This document shows, piece after piece, positions 23,084 through 31,940 of a DNA stretch of 64,000 nt (its first letter is position 1; the number at the start of each line of letters is the position of its first letter). The translations under genes were made by a program, and so were the position numbers. Source of the stretch: Zygnema cylindricum (Eukaryota; Streptophyta; Zygnematophyceae; Zygnematales; Zygnemataceae); contig JBBHKE010003537.1 of the NCBI GenBank assembly GCA_037447655.1, positions 1-64,000 on the forward strand. Reading direction: 5' to 3'. Below the pieces are notes generated by a model. It worked only from the letters and a program-made list of their open reading frames with translations, had not been told where the DNA came from and made no database searches.

Positions 23084-23669
23084 CCTCCTTCATTGGCGTC
23101 CATTATGTTATTACCACGAGTCACTTTGTGGTGCTTTTAGCGTAAGCTGCCAAAATAGCCATTCAGGCGTATCGGTTCTCACGTGAACTGTCAGATGCAA
23201 AAGTTTTATTGAATGCCGTCCGTTTGATATAATGTTGTTTCAAGAATTCCGTGTATCCGTAAAGTAAGTCCGTTCCATATGCGTCCAACTTAATATTTCC
23301 GTTAAATGGTTAATAGGCCCAAGTAAGTGTTTATTGTTAAATCAAACCCCATGTGTTGTCGGATCTTGTTTAGCTATTTGTTAAGGCCGACGACTAAAAT
23401 CATTGGTGGTGCCTCTGTAATTACAGGAGATGACTAAAATCAGCGGTGGTGCCTTTGTAATCCCAAGATCAAATCCTAACAAATCTTTGTATTTTTGCTA
23501 AGAACTAAGTCCTAAGCTGCTTTAGCCTGTCTTTGTAACTGGGCAAGGGCAACCTTGAATTCAGTATATCTTAGCTCCTATCCACAAGACTTCAAATTAA
23601 AAGTAGAACCTAGAATTACATTTCAATACTCACGTTAATTTATAGTGTATATTCCTTTTAGACCACACG
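23084..23669 (-). repeat. Inverted LTR remnant, left part
   Basis: On the minus strand it shows weak matches to LTR landmarks: AACACATGGGGTTTGAT (compare TATAGGGTTTGAT), AGGATTTGATCTTGG near 23465, and a TCTAGGTTCTAC start-like block near 23610. It probably continues the fragment ending at 5795. The match is weak and I could not align it base by base. Confidence 0.45.
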
Positions 23670-24137
23670 TGTAAAAGGAACAAAATAACACAATGCACAT
23701 CGCAAAGCTCCAAAGATCACCCCGTAGAAATAGCACGAGTACACATCACTCACATATAAAAGCTAAGCTTTATTAATCGGGAGGGAGATTACAAGTTGAC
23801 AGTTCACTGCAAAGGTCTACTCAAAGACTCTGGTGTTGACTAAGTCTACTTTATTATTTAAACTATCCATCCACTAGTCAACCGAGTACTTTACAGGTGT
23901 ACACGTGGACCTTCACGGTCAACCTAGATCAATCCAAACTATCCTTCTAGAACTTTGCAGTTCGATCTACATTTTGCAGCGTTGCTATGCTCCTACGCTG
24001 CGCTGCTATACTATGTTGGTAAGTTGCTACGTTGCGCTGCTGCGCTACTTTGGCGTCGCAGGTACTCTGCTCTGGAACCGCAACTACAGTAGCTTCACTT
24101 CCAACAATATGGTATAACTTTCTATAACCTTGTTACA
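23670..24137 (-). repeat. Gypsy G2 3' LTR
   Basis: 468 bp. On the minus strand it starts TGTAACAAGG, next to the purine-rich GTGGGAGGCAC, and ends in CA. It matches the G1 LTRs (49245-49732), including the GTACACGTGGACCTTCACGG block and the degenerate GCTGCG-type repeats at about 23975-24060. The partner 5' LTR is missing. Confidence 0.88.
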
Positions 24138-24181
24138 GTGCCTCCCACTAGGGATTTAACGTCTCGCTGAATCTTACTTAC

Positions 24182-25457
24182 TCAAGGAAACGGAAGTCCA
24201 CAGAGTATGCCTTAAGTCTCCTCGCGGTACTCCTCCATTTCCTGTCAAAGAGTGTCAAGTTGACTTTGGAGCTGCTCACATTGAGTCTCTATCAGTGCAA
24301 TATGATGGTCCGCCGCTGCCAATCATCTCCGAGTCGCTCCTGAACCTAGTCCTCCCTTCCTTGGGTACCTCCGGTGGTGCCTCAGGTTGCGGCGGAATGA
24401 CCGTCAGGATAGGTTCTTCAAAAGCCGGAACTTGAGGAGCTTCGAGTTCTTTGGCTTGATGTGTTCCTTCCACCACCTCTTCTGCCGGTTTCCACCGTGG
24501 TACTTTCCTTAATTTATAGGAGACGTGTTTCTTGGCAGCTAGGGCCCGCTGCAGAGCGTTATTCTAGGCCAGTTTGAGTGCCTATACCTCGGGTGTGACC
24601 TCCGCTCGAAAGATGATGTCATGTAGACAGACATCCCATGGGTGGTAATGGCGGAGTAACCCGAGAACATGCGCCTTGTACCGATAGTGTTCTTCGATGA
24701 CCTCCACAAATGGCAGGGCATGAGGGTTTAGTTTCACGTAACCCTTATGGTTGTTCCCTAGGTCCTTCGTCCACATAAAATTCCAAGCCGGGTGTAACGG
24801 TACGTCGACTGGGATATAGATAGGGTCCCCAAGTTTTCTTCTGCGCCACATTGTTGGCCACTCCGAATGATCCCAATAATAGCGTTAGGCGAAGCTGAAG
24901 GTAGGGTCCGAATGCTGGGTGTCGATAGGGGGTGGGAAGAGGTAATCGGGAGTTTCCTCTCCCTTCTCACTTTCCGCGTCCGTTTCCCCATTTTCCCTTC
25001 CAAGGAGAAATACATCATCTCCACTAGGGTATTGTGCTTCTGCATTATTTTCCGAGCTTTCTGAGGACAACTCGTCTGCGGTGTTCTCCTTATTAGGGTC
25101 CCTCCTAACCTCCATATCGGAGGCACGCTCCTTAATTAGCAGGGTTGTCGATTCCCGTTCCAGCTCCTCCCCATCCGAGATCTCATGATCTTCCTCATCC
25201 TCTTGATCCCCTTTTTGGAGTGGGTTGTACTCGGGGTCTTGTGAGTTTTCTGACCCCTCTCCTCCGCTCGTCTCAAGTGGTCTTGCCTCGTTGCTAGCTG
25301 TCTCTTCTGGTTCAGGAACCGCCTCTACCTCCCTCCCCTAGTTTGCCTCTACCATGACCTCCGCCACCACTAACAATCTATTCCGGCGGGGTACATCCGC
25401 CTGCCCTACTCGGACAAGTCTTCTCCTTTTAGGTGGTGGAGAGGACGACGACGCCAT
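24182..25457 (-). pseudogene. G2 extra 3' ORF (NLS-like, acidic, coiled-coil), broken
   Basis: This is a second copy of the G1 ORF at 49778-51056. It begins ATG 25457-25455 with MASSSSPPPKRRRLVRVGQ, where PPPKRRRLV resembles a classical nuclear localisation signal. An acidic Ser/Glu-rich middle (YPSGDDVFLLGRENGE) follows. The next conserved block runs YYWDHSEW, KLGDPIYIPVDVPLHPAWNF, KDLGNNHKGYVKLNPH and LLRHYHPWDVCLHDII. The copy carries in-frame stops (after MVEAN and after FSFA) and frameshifts near its end. I do not recognise the family. It lies between the chromodomain and the 3' LTR, where some elements carry an env-like gene, but I see no signal peptide or membrane segment. Confidence 0.65.
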
Positions 25458-26540
25458 GGATGTTGTTGTACAAGGTAATTCTGGTAGTTTGAGGAGGGAA
25501 GGTAAGGTGGATGTCCAGAGCGAAGCACTCTCCAAACAACTTCGATTATGTGGTCCGCGAAGGTTGATGGCAGTTTTAACCTCGAGGTTTGAGAGTTTTT
25601 TGTTGGACTTCTCGAACCATCACAGCGTGCGAGGGTATCCCAGCATGCAACATTTGATAAATTGTGCCGCAGTGACGAAATCGAGGGTTCGTTGTCACCA
25701 ATGTGGTGAAACACCATTACGTTGTTGCGCTTCCCTGTCAGCGCAGCGATGGCTTTGCGATACTGTGACGCCACCACGACTATGCTGCGCTTCGGTGGCT
25801 GCGCACCCATAGCCCTCCGGTCCGTTAACATCGCCGCTGCGTTTCCTCGCCTAGTCCTCGATATGATCGCGATGGTTGCGATATTGCGATTCGTTCTTTT
25901 ATCGCGTCCGCTGCGATTGCCCTTACGGTGAAGTTGAGTGTTCGCACTCTGCGTAAACCGGCGCAGCAAGTCAGGTGATTGTTGATCTTTCTTGTTCACC
26001 CAAGAGTTGTCTTCGACGCCGTAGCCTTTTCAGCGCACCAAATATTGGTTGGAGGGAGAATTTCGAGAGCACCGCGACTAAAGGATTTCCTCCACTTCGT
26101 ACTCGTCTGATGTACCCTGATTGGGCGGTAAAGGGGTAGTCGGCCGTCGATTGGAAAAAATAGAATCAAGGTCGCAAAAGGGTTTAAGAAGGGACACATG
26201 GAAGACATTATGGAAATGCCAGTCTTTCGCGATATCTAACTTATATGCCACATTTCCAACCTTTAACACAACGGTGAACGGGCGCGTGAATCTTGGTGGT
26301 AATTTCTTCGAGAGGGCACTTGGTAATGACAAGTTTGCCATATTAAGGGGAACTTTATCCCCCACACTGAATGCATTGTCTTTTCAGTGTGCGACGGCCT
26401 GCGACTTTTGACGGTCTTTTGCAAGCTGGAGTGCCTTCGCCGCCTTTCTAGATTCTCGTGCAGCGCTTTGGCAAAATCCAGAGCCACGCGTGTAGAGCAA
26501 TCCCCGACAAATAAATTTTGGGGGAGGGTTGGTTGTTGTC
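25458..26540 (-). pseudogene. pol: G2 pol: integrase C-terminus, chromodomain and C-terminal extension
   Basis: Reading leftwards, the frame MGDKVPLNMANLSLPSAL...VFHVSLLKPFCDLD (26365-26100) is the chromovirus integrase C-terminal domain. DEYEVEEIL, then QYLVR and KGYGVEDNSWV (about 26115-25990), form a degenerate chromodomain with stops. The frame then continues open through LLRRFTQSANTQLHRKGNRSGR to about 25406, matching a similar extension in G1. A1 inserted immediately to the right, at 26541. Confidence 0.82.
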
Positions 26541-27587
26541 TGTAGGAATTAATGGTTTTAAGTATTTTCTAGGTCTAAATAGAAACAAAGAAGCCGAGGC
26601 AGTCTACCTCTAACTTCTCTCTCCAACTCTCAAACTTGTCGCAGTCACTGAGAAATTGGAGAGGAAGCTAGAGCCATGGCTACCTAAGCTATCCTCAGGT
26701 TTACGGGAAATTTATATTAGTCTACGGATTAATTACTAAAAGGTATATGCCGGCGGCAGGATTTGATCCTGGTACCTGACGGCCGACAGCTAGGAGATAG
26801 CCGGTAGCCTTAGCCGTTAAGTCTAGTGGTACTGATGCATAGTATATAGTACGATAATTATTTATATAGGTACACGTAGAATAATTCATTTAACTATAAC
26901 TATTTACGGGACACATAGATATGGAATTGTAAAAGTACGAATTGCGGTACGGATATGAAATCAATACCGCGCATTGATTTCGGAAGCGAAACAAATACCG
27001 CGCATGTATTTATTACGGCTACGATCAAAAACGAGTTTAATCGGACGGCCGGAAATTGCGCCGAGATCGCGGAAGGAGAATTCGGCGGTTTGTGGGCAGC
27101 GCCACATCGGATGACACGTGGCGATGTAACATTGGAGCGCGGCATCTCCGAGGATTTAAGGAGCGAATCCGGATACTCCACGTGTGGACATTTAGGCCAT
27201 ATCGTACAATATCCGTACATAAAGTACACCGGCAGTTGTACTTTTACGTACGGAACTGAAATCTGATTGGTTCCGTACATCAGTAGATAGAGTCTGTGAG
27301 AGGGATAGGACTTAGAAAAATTAGAAGATAGGACCCTCTCTCCCAGAGAGCTTCTGTACAAAAGGTCAACTTTGACCCGCCATAACTGATTGCTCAGGGG
27401 AGCAAATTCAGAGATTCTTTTTGCTATCGACTCAGGGGAGTCTTGTCTTCACAGGGGTGAAGTTGGTCAGCGTTTTTGTCTGCCAGGGTGGCAGTTATTT
27501 TTGCTTAAACACAAAGGGGTCAGGATTATCCTAGAGGCTTCTTGGAAGCTGTCCACTCTGAGGACTTATGGAGGTCTCAGAGTTACA
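26541..27587 (+). repeat. Copia A1 5' LTR
   Basis: TGTAGGAATT...GAGTTACA. A T-arm-like segment lies at 26748-26788. Putative control elements are listed separately at 27111-27378. The gag ATG (27568) is inside the LTR. Confidence 0.97.
27111..27378 (+). promoter_or_regulatory. A1 LTR promoter module
   Basis: In order: ACACGTGGC (27114-27122, G-box/ABRE-like), CCACGTGTGG (27178-27187), an 8-bp perfect inverted repeat AAAGTACA/TGTACTTT around CCGGCAGT (27221-27244), and GGTCAACTTTGACC (27365-27378), a 6-bp inverted repeat with W-box-like TTGACC halves. B, A2, A3 and the S solo LTR carry the same order. Use as promoter elements is inferred from motif type and conservation. Confidence 0.55.
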
Positions 27588-30500
27588 GGTTATGGGCCCA
27601 CCCTCTAGGGTACCAATCTTTAATGGAACTGGCTTCATATACTGGGAAAGTATGATGATAGGAGCTCTATGCGAAAAAAGGTTTTGGGGGATAGTGAGTG
27701 GACGATTGGGGCGTCCATCAAGTCTTGGAATTCCTCCAGGGTTTGGAGGAACCAGATTCACCAGGAAAGAGGATCCACCTTCAACGGAGGAAACAAAAGA
27801 AGGAGAGGTGGTGGACAAAGGAAAGGAGAAGGAGACGACCACACCAATAGCAACTGGTTCGACGTTCATGTCACCTATTCCGAGGAACGAGGAGAATGAT
27901 ACTGAAACCTGGGACTTCAACAATATGGCGGCAAAGCACTTCATCCTACGCCATCTCACTCAAGGACTTGCATGTCCTCATTTGCAGGTAGAAAGGGCAT
28001 CCGATCTTTGGATGGCTCTCATAAAGATGTACCGAAGTGGTACGATTCAGCAACAACAGTTGGCTGATCAGAAAGTTAAGGAGTATGTATATAAAGGGGG
28101 AAATATGTTGGATTTTTGCAATGAGCTTGCTACACTCTTCATGGAGCTACACAGTGCGGGAAAAGATTTTAGTGAAAAAGAAAAGGTTAACTGTTTACTG
28201 ATGAAGTTACCTGATGAGTTCGTGAACATAGTTTACCGTGTGCAAGACTTGCCTGACTCAAGGTGGATATGGAACTCAGTGGTAGGGATGATTCTAGTTC
28301 AAGAGAATACAATCGAGATCCGAAGGGGAGGAAAGAGTGGCCAAGCCTTGGCAACAGCCACTGATTGGAGGAACAGGGATTCCCGAAAACCGGTCGGAAA
28401 CTATGGGGGTAGGGAGCAGAAAAAACAGGCCGACGAATTCGAACCAAGGGCTCCCAAAGGTTTATGTCATTTTTGTAAGAAACCGGGGCACTATATGGCA
28501 GAGTGCACTAAGCTAACCGAGCTTCGGTTAAAGGAGGGGCAGACCGGTGGTACCCCGAGAGGAAAGAAAAAGGCCCTTGTCACACAGGTACTTCAGGCGG
28601 AATCCGAGGACGAGGACGATGAGCTCCTTTTGGATGAGGAGTTGGAGGCGAAAAATGAGGTCGAAATTCCACGAAGGCAGAAATGTGCTTACGGTGGATT
28701 GAAAGGTGAAGCAGGCTGGATCATAGATTCAGGTGCCTCCATGCACATGTGTAAGGATAGGCACCTGTTCACTAAGATAAGAAAGATTCCCACCGTAGAG
28801 ATAGAGTACGGGGATGGGAGGATAGTCACCACTACTGTTGTAGGATCGGTAGATCTGAAAGTGTTAGTAGAAGGAAAGGCATCCATATTAACATTCTCCA
28901 ATGTATTGTTTATTCCGGAGCTGAACAAAAATCTTATCTCCACATCAGTATTAGATGATAAGGGTTTTTTTACTAGCACTAGGGAAGGAGTCTTTACTGC
29001 TAGTTTTGAGGATGATGTCTATTTCATTGCTGAGAAAGGTAGCCATGGGATGTTTAGGCTGATCTTAAGTAATGAAAAGAAAAAACTTTATTACGCTGGT
29101 GTTCATGATATTATGATGTGGCATAAGAGGCTTGGGCATGTGAATCTAGATAAGTTAAGAGAGATGAAAAAGATGGGAGTGGTGGAAGGGATTCAGTTCA
29201 GTGAGAGTGATGATATAAGTGATTGTAGTGGATGTGCTCAAGGTAAAGCACACAGATTACCCTTTCCTAAATCAGCCACCTATAAGGGAGAAAAAATTCT
29301 AGATCTAGTACACACAGATATTTGGGGACCGGCTAAAGTGCCCTCACCGGGGGGGAAGAGATTTATGATGACTATAACTGATGATTGGTCTCGGTATTCC
29401 CGGGTATATTTTTTGAAAAACAAGTCCGAAGCTGAGGATTGCTTCAGACAATATAAAGCATGGAGCGAAAAACTCCATGAAACTCCAATCAAGAGAGTAA
29501 GGAGTGACAATGGTGGAGAGTATACTTCTAACCAGTTTGAGGATTTTCTGAGGGAAGATGGGGTTCAACACCAAAAGACAGTTCCAGAAAATCCGGAACA
29601 GAATGGGGTAGCTGAAAGGTTAAATAGAACACTAAGTGATAGTGCTAGAAGTATGTTGTCAGATAAAAAGATAGGAAAAAGGTTTTGGGCAGAAGCAATG
29701 AACTGTGCTAATTACCTCAAGAATAGAGTTCTTACTTCAGCTATAAAAGATCAAACACCTTATGAGAGATGGACAGGCCGGAAACCAGACATATCTCACT
29801 TAAAGGTTTTCGGCAGTCAAGTATTCAGTCTAGATACTAATCGATCCAATTGGAAGCTAGATCCTAAAGGAAAACCGGGATACTTATTAGGATATGATGA
29901 AGATGTTAAAGGATATAGAGTTTATGATTTAAAAAGGGAAGATATAATCTTAGTAAAGCATCTAGTAGTTATGGATGAAGGAAAGTCTGTGGATCCCTTC
30001 AAATATACAAAGTCAGTAAAAATCAGATTTGAGTCAGAAAATTCCGATGACTTTGAGCTTCCTAACTATCCAGGTTTTAGAGAAGATGACATTCTTGCAG
30101 GAACAAATCAGACCGAAAAGGACTCGGCTGTGGAAAATCCAGTGACAACTCTACTCGAAGCGGAAGACGTGGTGGAAATTGATTCGGAATCAAGGGATAG
30201 GGGAGAAGCCGAGTTTGTTCGAAAGAATCCACGAGAACCATCTATTACGGCCTCAGATTTTGAGGGGGGGAGGAGAAGTAGCAAAAGACTGCAAGAAAAA
30301 CAGGTTATTAACAAGGTAACTAAACTATCTCATCAAGATGAACCTCAAACTTATGGAGAGGCGATGACTTGTCCAGAAAGAAACCGATGGAAGACAGCCA
30401 TCAATGAGGAGATGGCTTCAATCATGGCAGCCGATACTTGGGAGCTGGTGGACTGTCCACCTAACCGAAAACCAATCGGTTGTAAGTGGGTTTTCAAACT

Positions 30501-30978
30501 AAAACTGAACCCAGATAACACAATCGAGCGCTACAAGGCTAGATTAGTGGCAAAGGGATTTACACAAAAGGAAGGAATTGACTACGAGGAAACCTTTGCC
30601 CCGGTGGTCAGATTTCCCTCCGTTCGCATACTTCTCAGTTTAGCAGCGGCGGAAGACATGGATGTGCATCAGATGGACATCAAGACAGCCTTTTTGCATG
30701 GAGAATTGGAAGAGGAGATCTTCATGCGACAACCCGAAGGTTTTGTGGAGGAAGGAGAGGAGAGTAAGGTATGCCGGCTGATTAAATCTCTTTATGGTTT
30801 GAAACAGGCACCTCGACAATGGAATAAGAAGCTTGATGAGTTTCTTACCAGTCTGGGATATATTCGGATCAGCTCAGATCACTCAATCTATGTTTTCGAA
30901 GATGAGGAAGGTCTTATATTTATTGCAATTTATGTTGATGATTTGCTTGTTTTAAGTAAATCAATGAAAAAAAATTAA
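27568..30978 (+). CDS. gag-pol: A1 Gag-Pol polyprotein, 5' 1,136 codons
   Basis: It starts at the LTR-borne ATG, in frame through the primer binding site (MEVSELQVMGPPSRVPIFNG). Gag core is about residues 1-290. The CCHC knuckle (CHFCKKPGHYMAEC) is at 300-313, followed by an acidic linker. Protease has IIDSGAS with Asp387. The integrase zinc region begins at His519 (WHKRLGH...CSGC). The integrase core has Asp605 (TITDDWSRYS), Asp647 (SDNGGEY) and Glu683 (NGVAERLNR), with D-D35E spacing. RT starts near WELVDCPP and reaches YVDD at 1122-1125. The frame then closes at TAA 30976-30978 because of one extra A in A8 (30967-30974). A3 lacks the extra base. All visible catalytic residues are intact. 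Confidence 0.95.
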   Translation: MEVSELQVMGPPSRVPIFNGTGFIYWESMMIGALCEKRFWGIVSGRLGRPSSLGIPPGFGGTRFTRKEDPPSTEETKEGEVVDKGKEKETTTPIATGSTFMSPIPRNEENDTETWDFNNMAAKHFILRHLTQGLACPHLQVERASDLWMALIKMYRSGTIQQQQLADQKVKEYVYKGGNMLDFCNELATLFMELHSAGKDFSEKEKVNCLLMKLPDEFVNIVYRVQDLPDSRWIWNSVVGMILVQENTIEIRRGGKSGQALATATDWRNRDSRKPVGNYGGREQKKQADEFEPRAPKGLCHFCKKPGHYMAECTKLTELRLKEGQTGGTPRGKKKALVTQVLQAESEDEDDELLLDEELEAKNEVEIPRRQKCAYGGLKGEAGWIIDSGASMHMCKDRHLFTKIRKIPTVEIEYGDGRIVTTTVVGSVDLKVLVEGKASILTFSNVLFIPELNKNLISTSVLDDKGFFTSTREGVFTASFEDDVYFIAEKGSHGMFRLILSNEKKKLYYAGVHDIMMWHKRLGHVNLDKLREMKKMGVVEGIQFSESDDISDCSGCAQGKAHRLPFPKSATYKGEKILDLVHTDIWGPAKVPSPGGKRFMMTITDDWSRYSRVYFLKNKSEAEDCFRQYKAWSEKLHETPIKRVRSDNGGEYTSNQFEDFLREDGVQHQKTVPENPEQNGVAERLNRTLSDSARSMLSDKKIGKRFWAEAMNCANYLKNRVLTSAIKDQTPYERWTGRKPDISHLKVFGSQVFSLDTNRSNWKLDPKGKPGYLLGYDEDVKGYRVYDLKREDIILVKHLVVMDEGKSVDPFKYTKSVKIRFESENSDDFELPNYPGFREDDILAGTNQTEKDSAVENPVTTLLEAEDVVEIDSESRDRGEAEFVRKNPREPSITASDFEGGRRSSKRLQEKQVINKVTKLSHQDEPQTYGEAMTCPERNRWKTAINEEMASIMAADTWELVDCPPNRKPIGCKWVFKLKLNPDNTIERYKARLVAKGFTQKEGIDYEETFAPVVRFPSVRILLSLAAAEDMDVHQMDIKTAFLHGELEEEIFMRQPEGFVEEGEESKVCRLIKSLYGLKQAPRQWNKKLDEFLTSLGYIRISSDHSIYVFEDEEGLIFIAIYVDDLLVLSKSMKKN
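27588..27602 (+). promoter_or_regulatory. Primer binding site of A1
   Basis: GGTTATGGGCCCACC starts right after the LTR and is complementary to the anticodon stem-loop of initiator tRNA-Met. It is also coding (VMGPP). Confidence 0.82.
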
Positions 30979-31927
30979 CAAACTGAAAATCGATCTTAAG
31001 GGGAGATTTGAAATGAAGGATATGGGAGAAGCAAGATATATTTTGGGAATTCAAGTAGAGAGAGACAGGAAAAGGAAAATTATAAGATTGACTCAAAAGG
31101 AAGCAATAGGGAACATGCTTGAAAAATTTCAAATGGATAAAGCTAATAGTTGTACAACTCCAATGGAGTTAAAGAAGGGAAGTGAGGGGAGTGAGGAAGA
31201 AGGAGTCATAGTCTTAGACGAGGTATTATCTCCTGATGAACAGAAGTTCATGCAGACTATTCCTTACAGGCAAGTAGTGGGAAGTCTAATCTATTTTATG
31301 AATTGTACCCGGCCGGATTTAGCTGCAGCTGTAGGAGTGCTGAGTAGAAGTTTAAATGCTCCCACTAAGAAGGATTGGGAGGCAGCTAAGAGAGTCCTTA
31401 GATACTTGATAGGAACTAGGGATCTATGGTTGCATTTGGGTGGGGAGAATACTGACATCACCACTTGGAGTGATGCCAGTTATGGTGATGCTCCGATGAG
31501 GAGATGCACTTCTGGATATGTATTATATGTGGGTGATGGGGCTTGCTGTTGGAGTAGCAAACAGCAAAAGGTTATTGCTCAGTCCACCATGGAGGCTGAG
31601 TATATGGCCTCTTGCTCTGCTGTAAAAGAATTGATGTGGGTCAAGTCTTTGCTTGGTGAGCTTGGTCACCTTAAGAGTGGTGTGCAGAAAATATTTTGTG
31701 ATAATCAGGCAGCAATCGCTATTTCTGCCAATCCTAAACATCATTTTAAAGCCAAACACATGGATATCAGACTCAGCTTTGTTAGAGAAAAAGTAGAAAA
31801 CAAAATAATCAGTTTAGAGTACAGGCCAGATAGTGAGATGGTAGCAGATATGATGACCAAACCTGTGCCTTCCCCTAAGCTAATTTTCTGCAGGGAGAAG
31901 TGTGGTCTGAAATTAAAGATTGACTAG
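30979..31927 (+). CDS. pol: A1 Pol 3' part: RT C-terminus and RNase H, shifted frame
   Basis: This continues Pol in the next frame (KLKIDLKGRFEMKDMGEARYILGIQVERD) to TAG 31925-31927. The first unambiguous Met is at 31013, but the protein would normally be made by read-through from the upstream part. RNase H motifs are complete: TWSDASYGD (first Asp), MEAEYMA (Glu), FCDNQAAI (Asp) and HMDIR (Asp). Without a frameshift this segment is not translated as part of Gag-Pol. Confidence 0.92.
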
Positions 31928-31940
31928 AAAATAAGGGGAG
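31928..31940 (+). other. Polypurine tract of A1
   Basis: AAAATAAGGGGAG lies directly before the 3' LTR. The same tract is seen before the 3' LTRs of A3 and B2. Confidence 0.8.

Noticed and set aside
30960-30980. Programmed ribosomal frameshift in A1 RT
   Set aside because: The slip is in the middle of RT, and copy A3 encodes the same region without a shift. A one-base homopolymer insertion is simpler, though I list the alternative as a finding.
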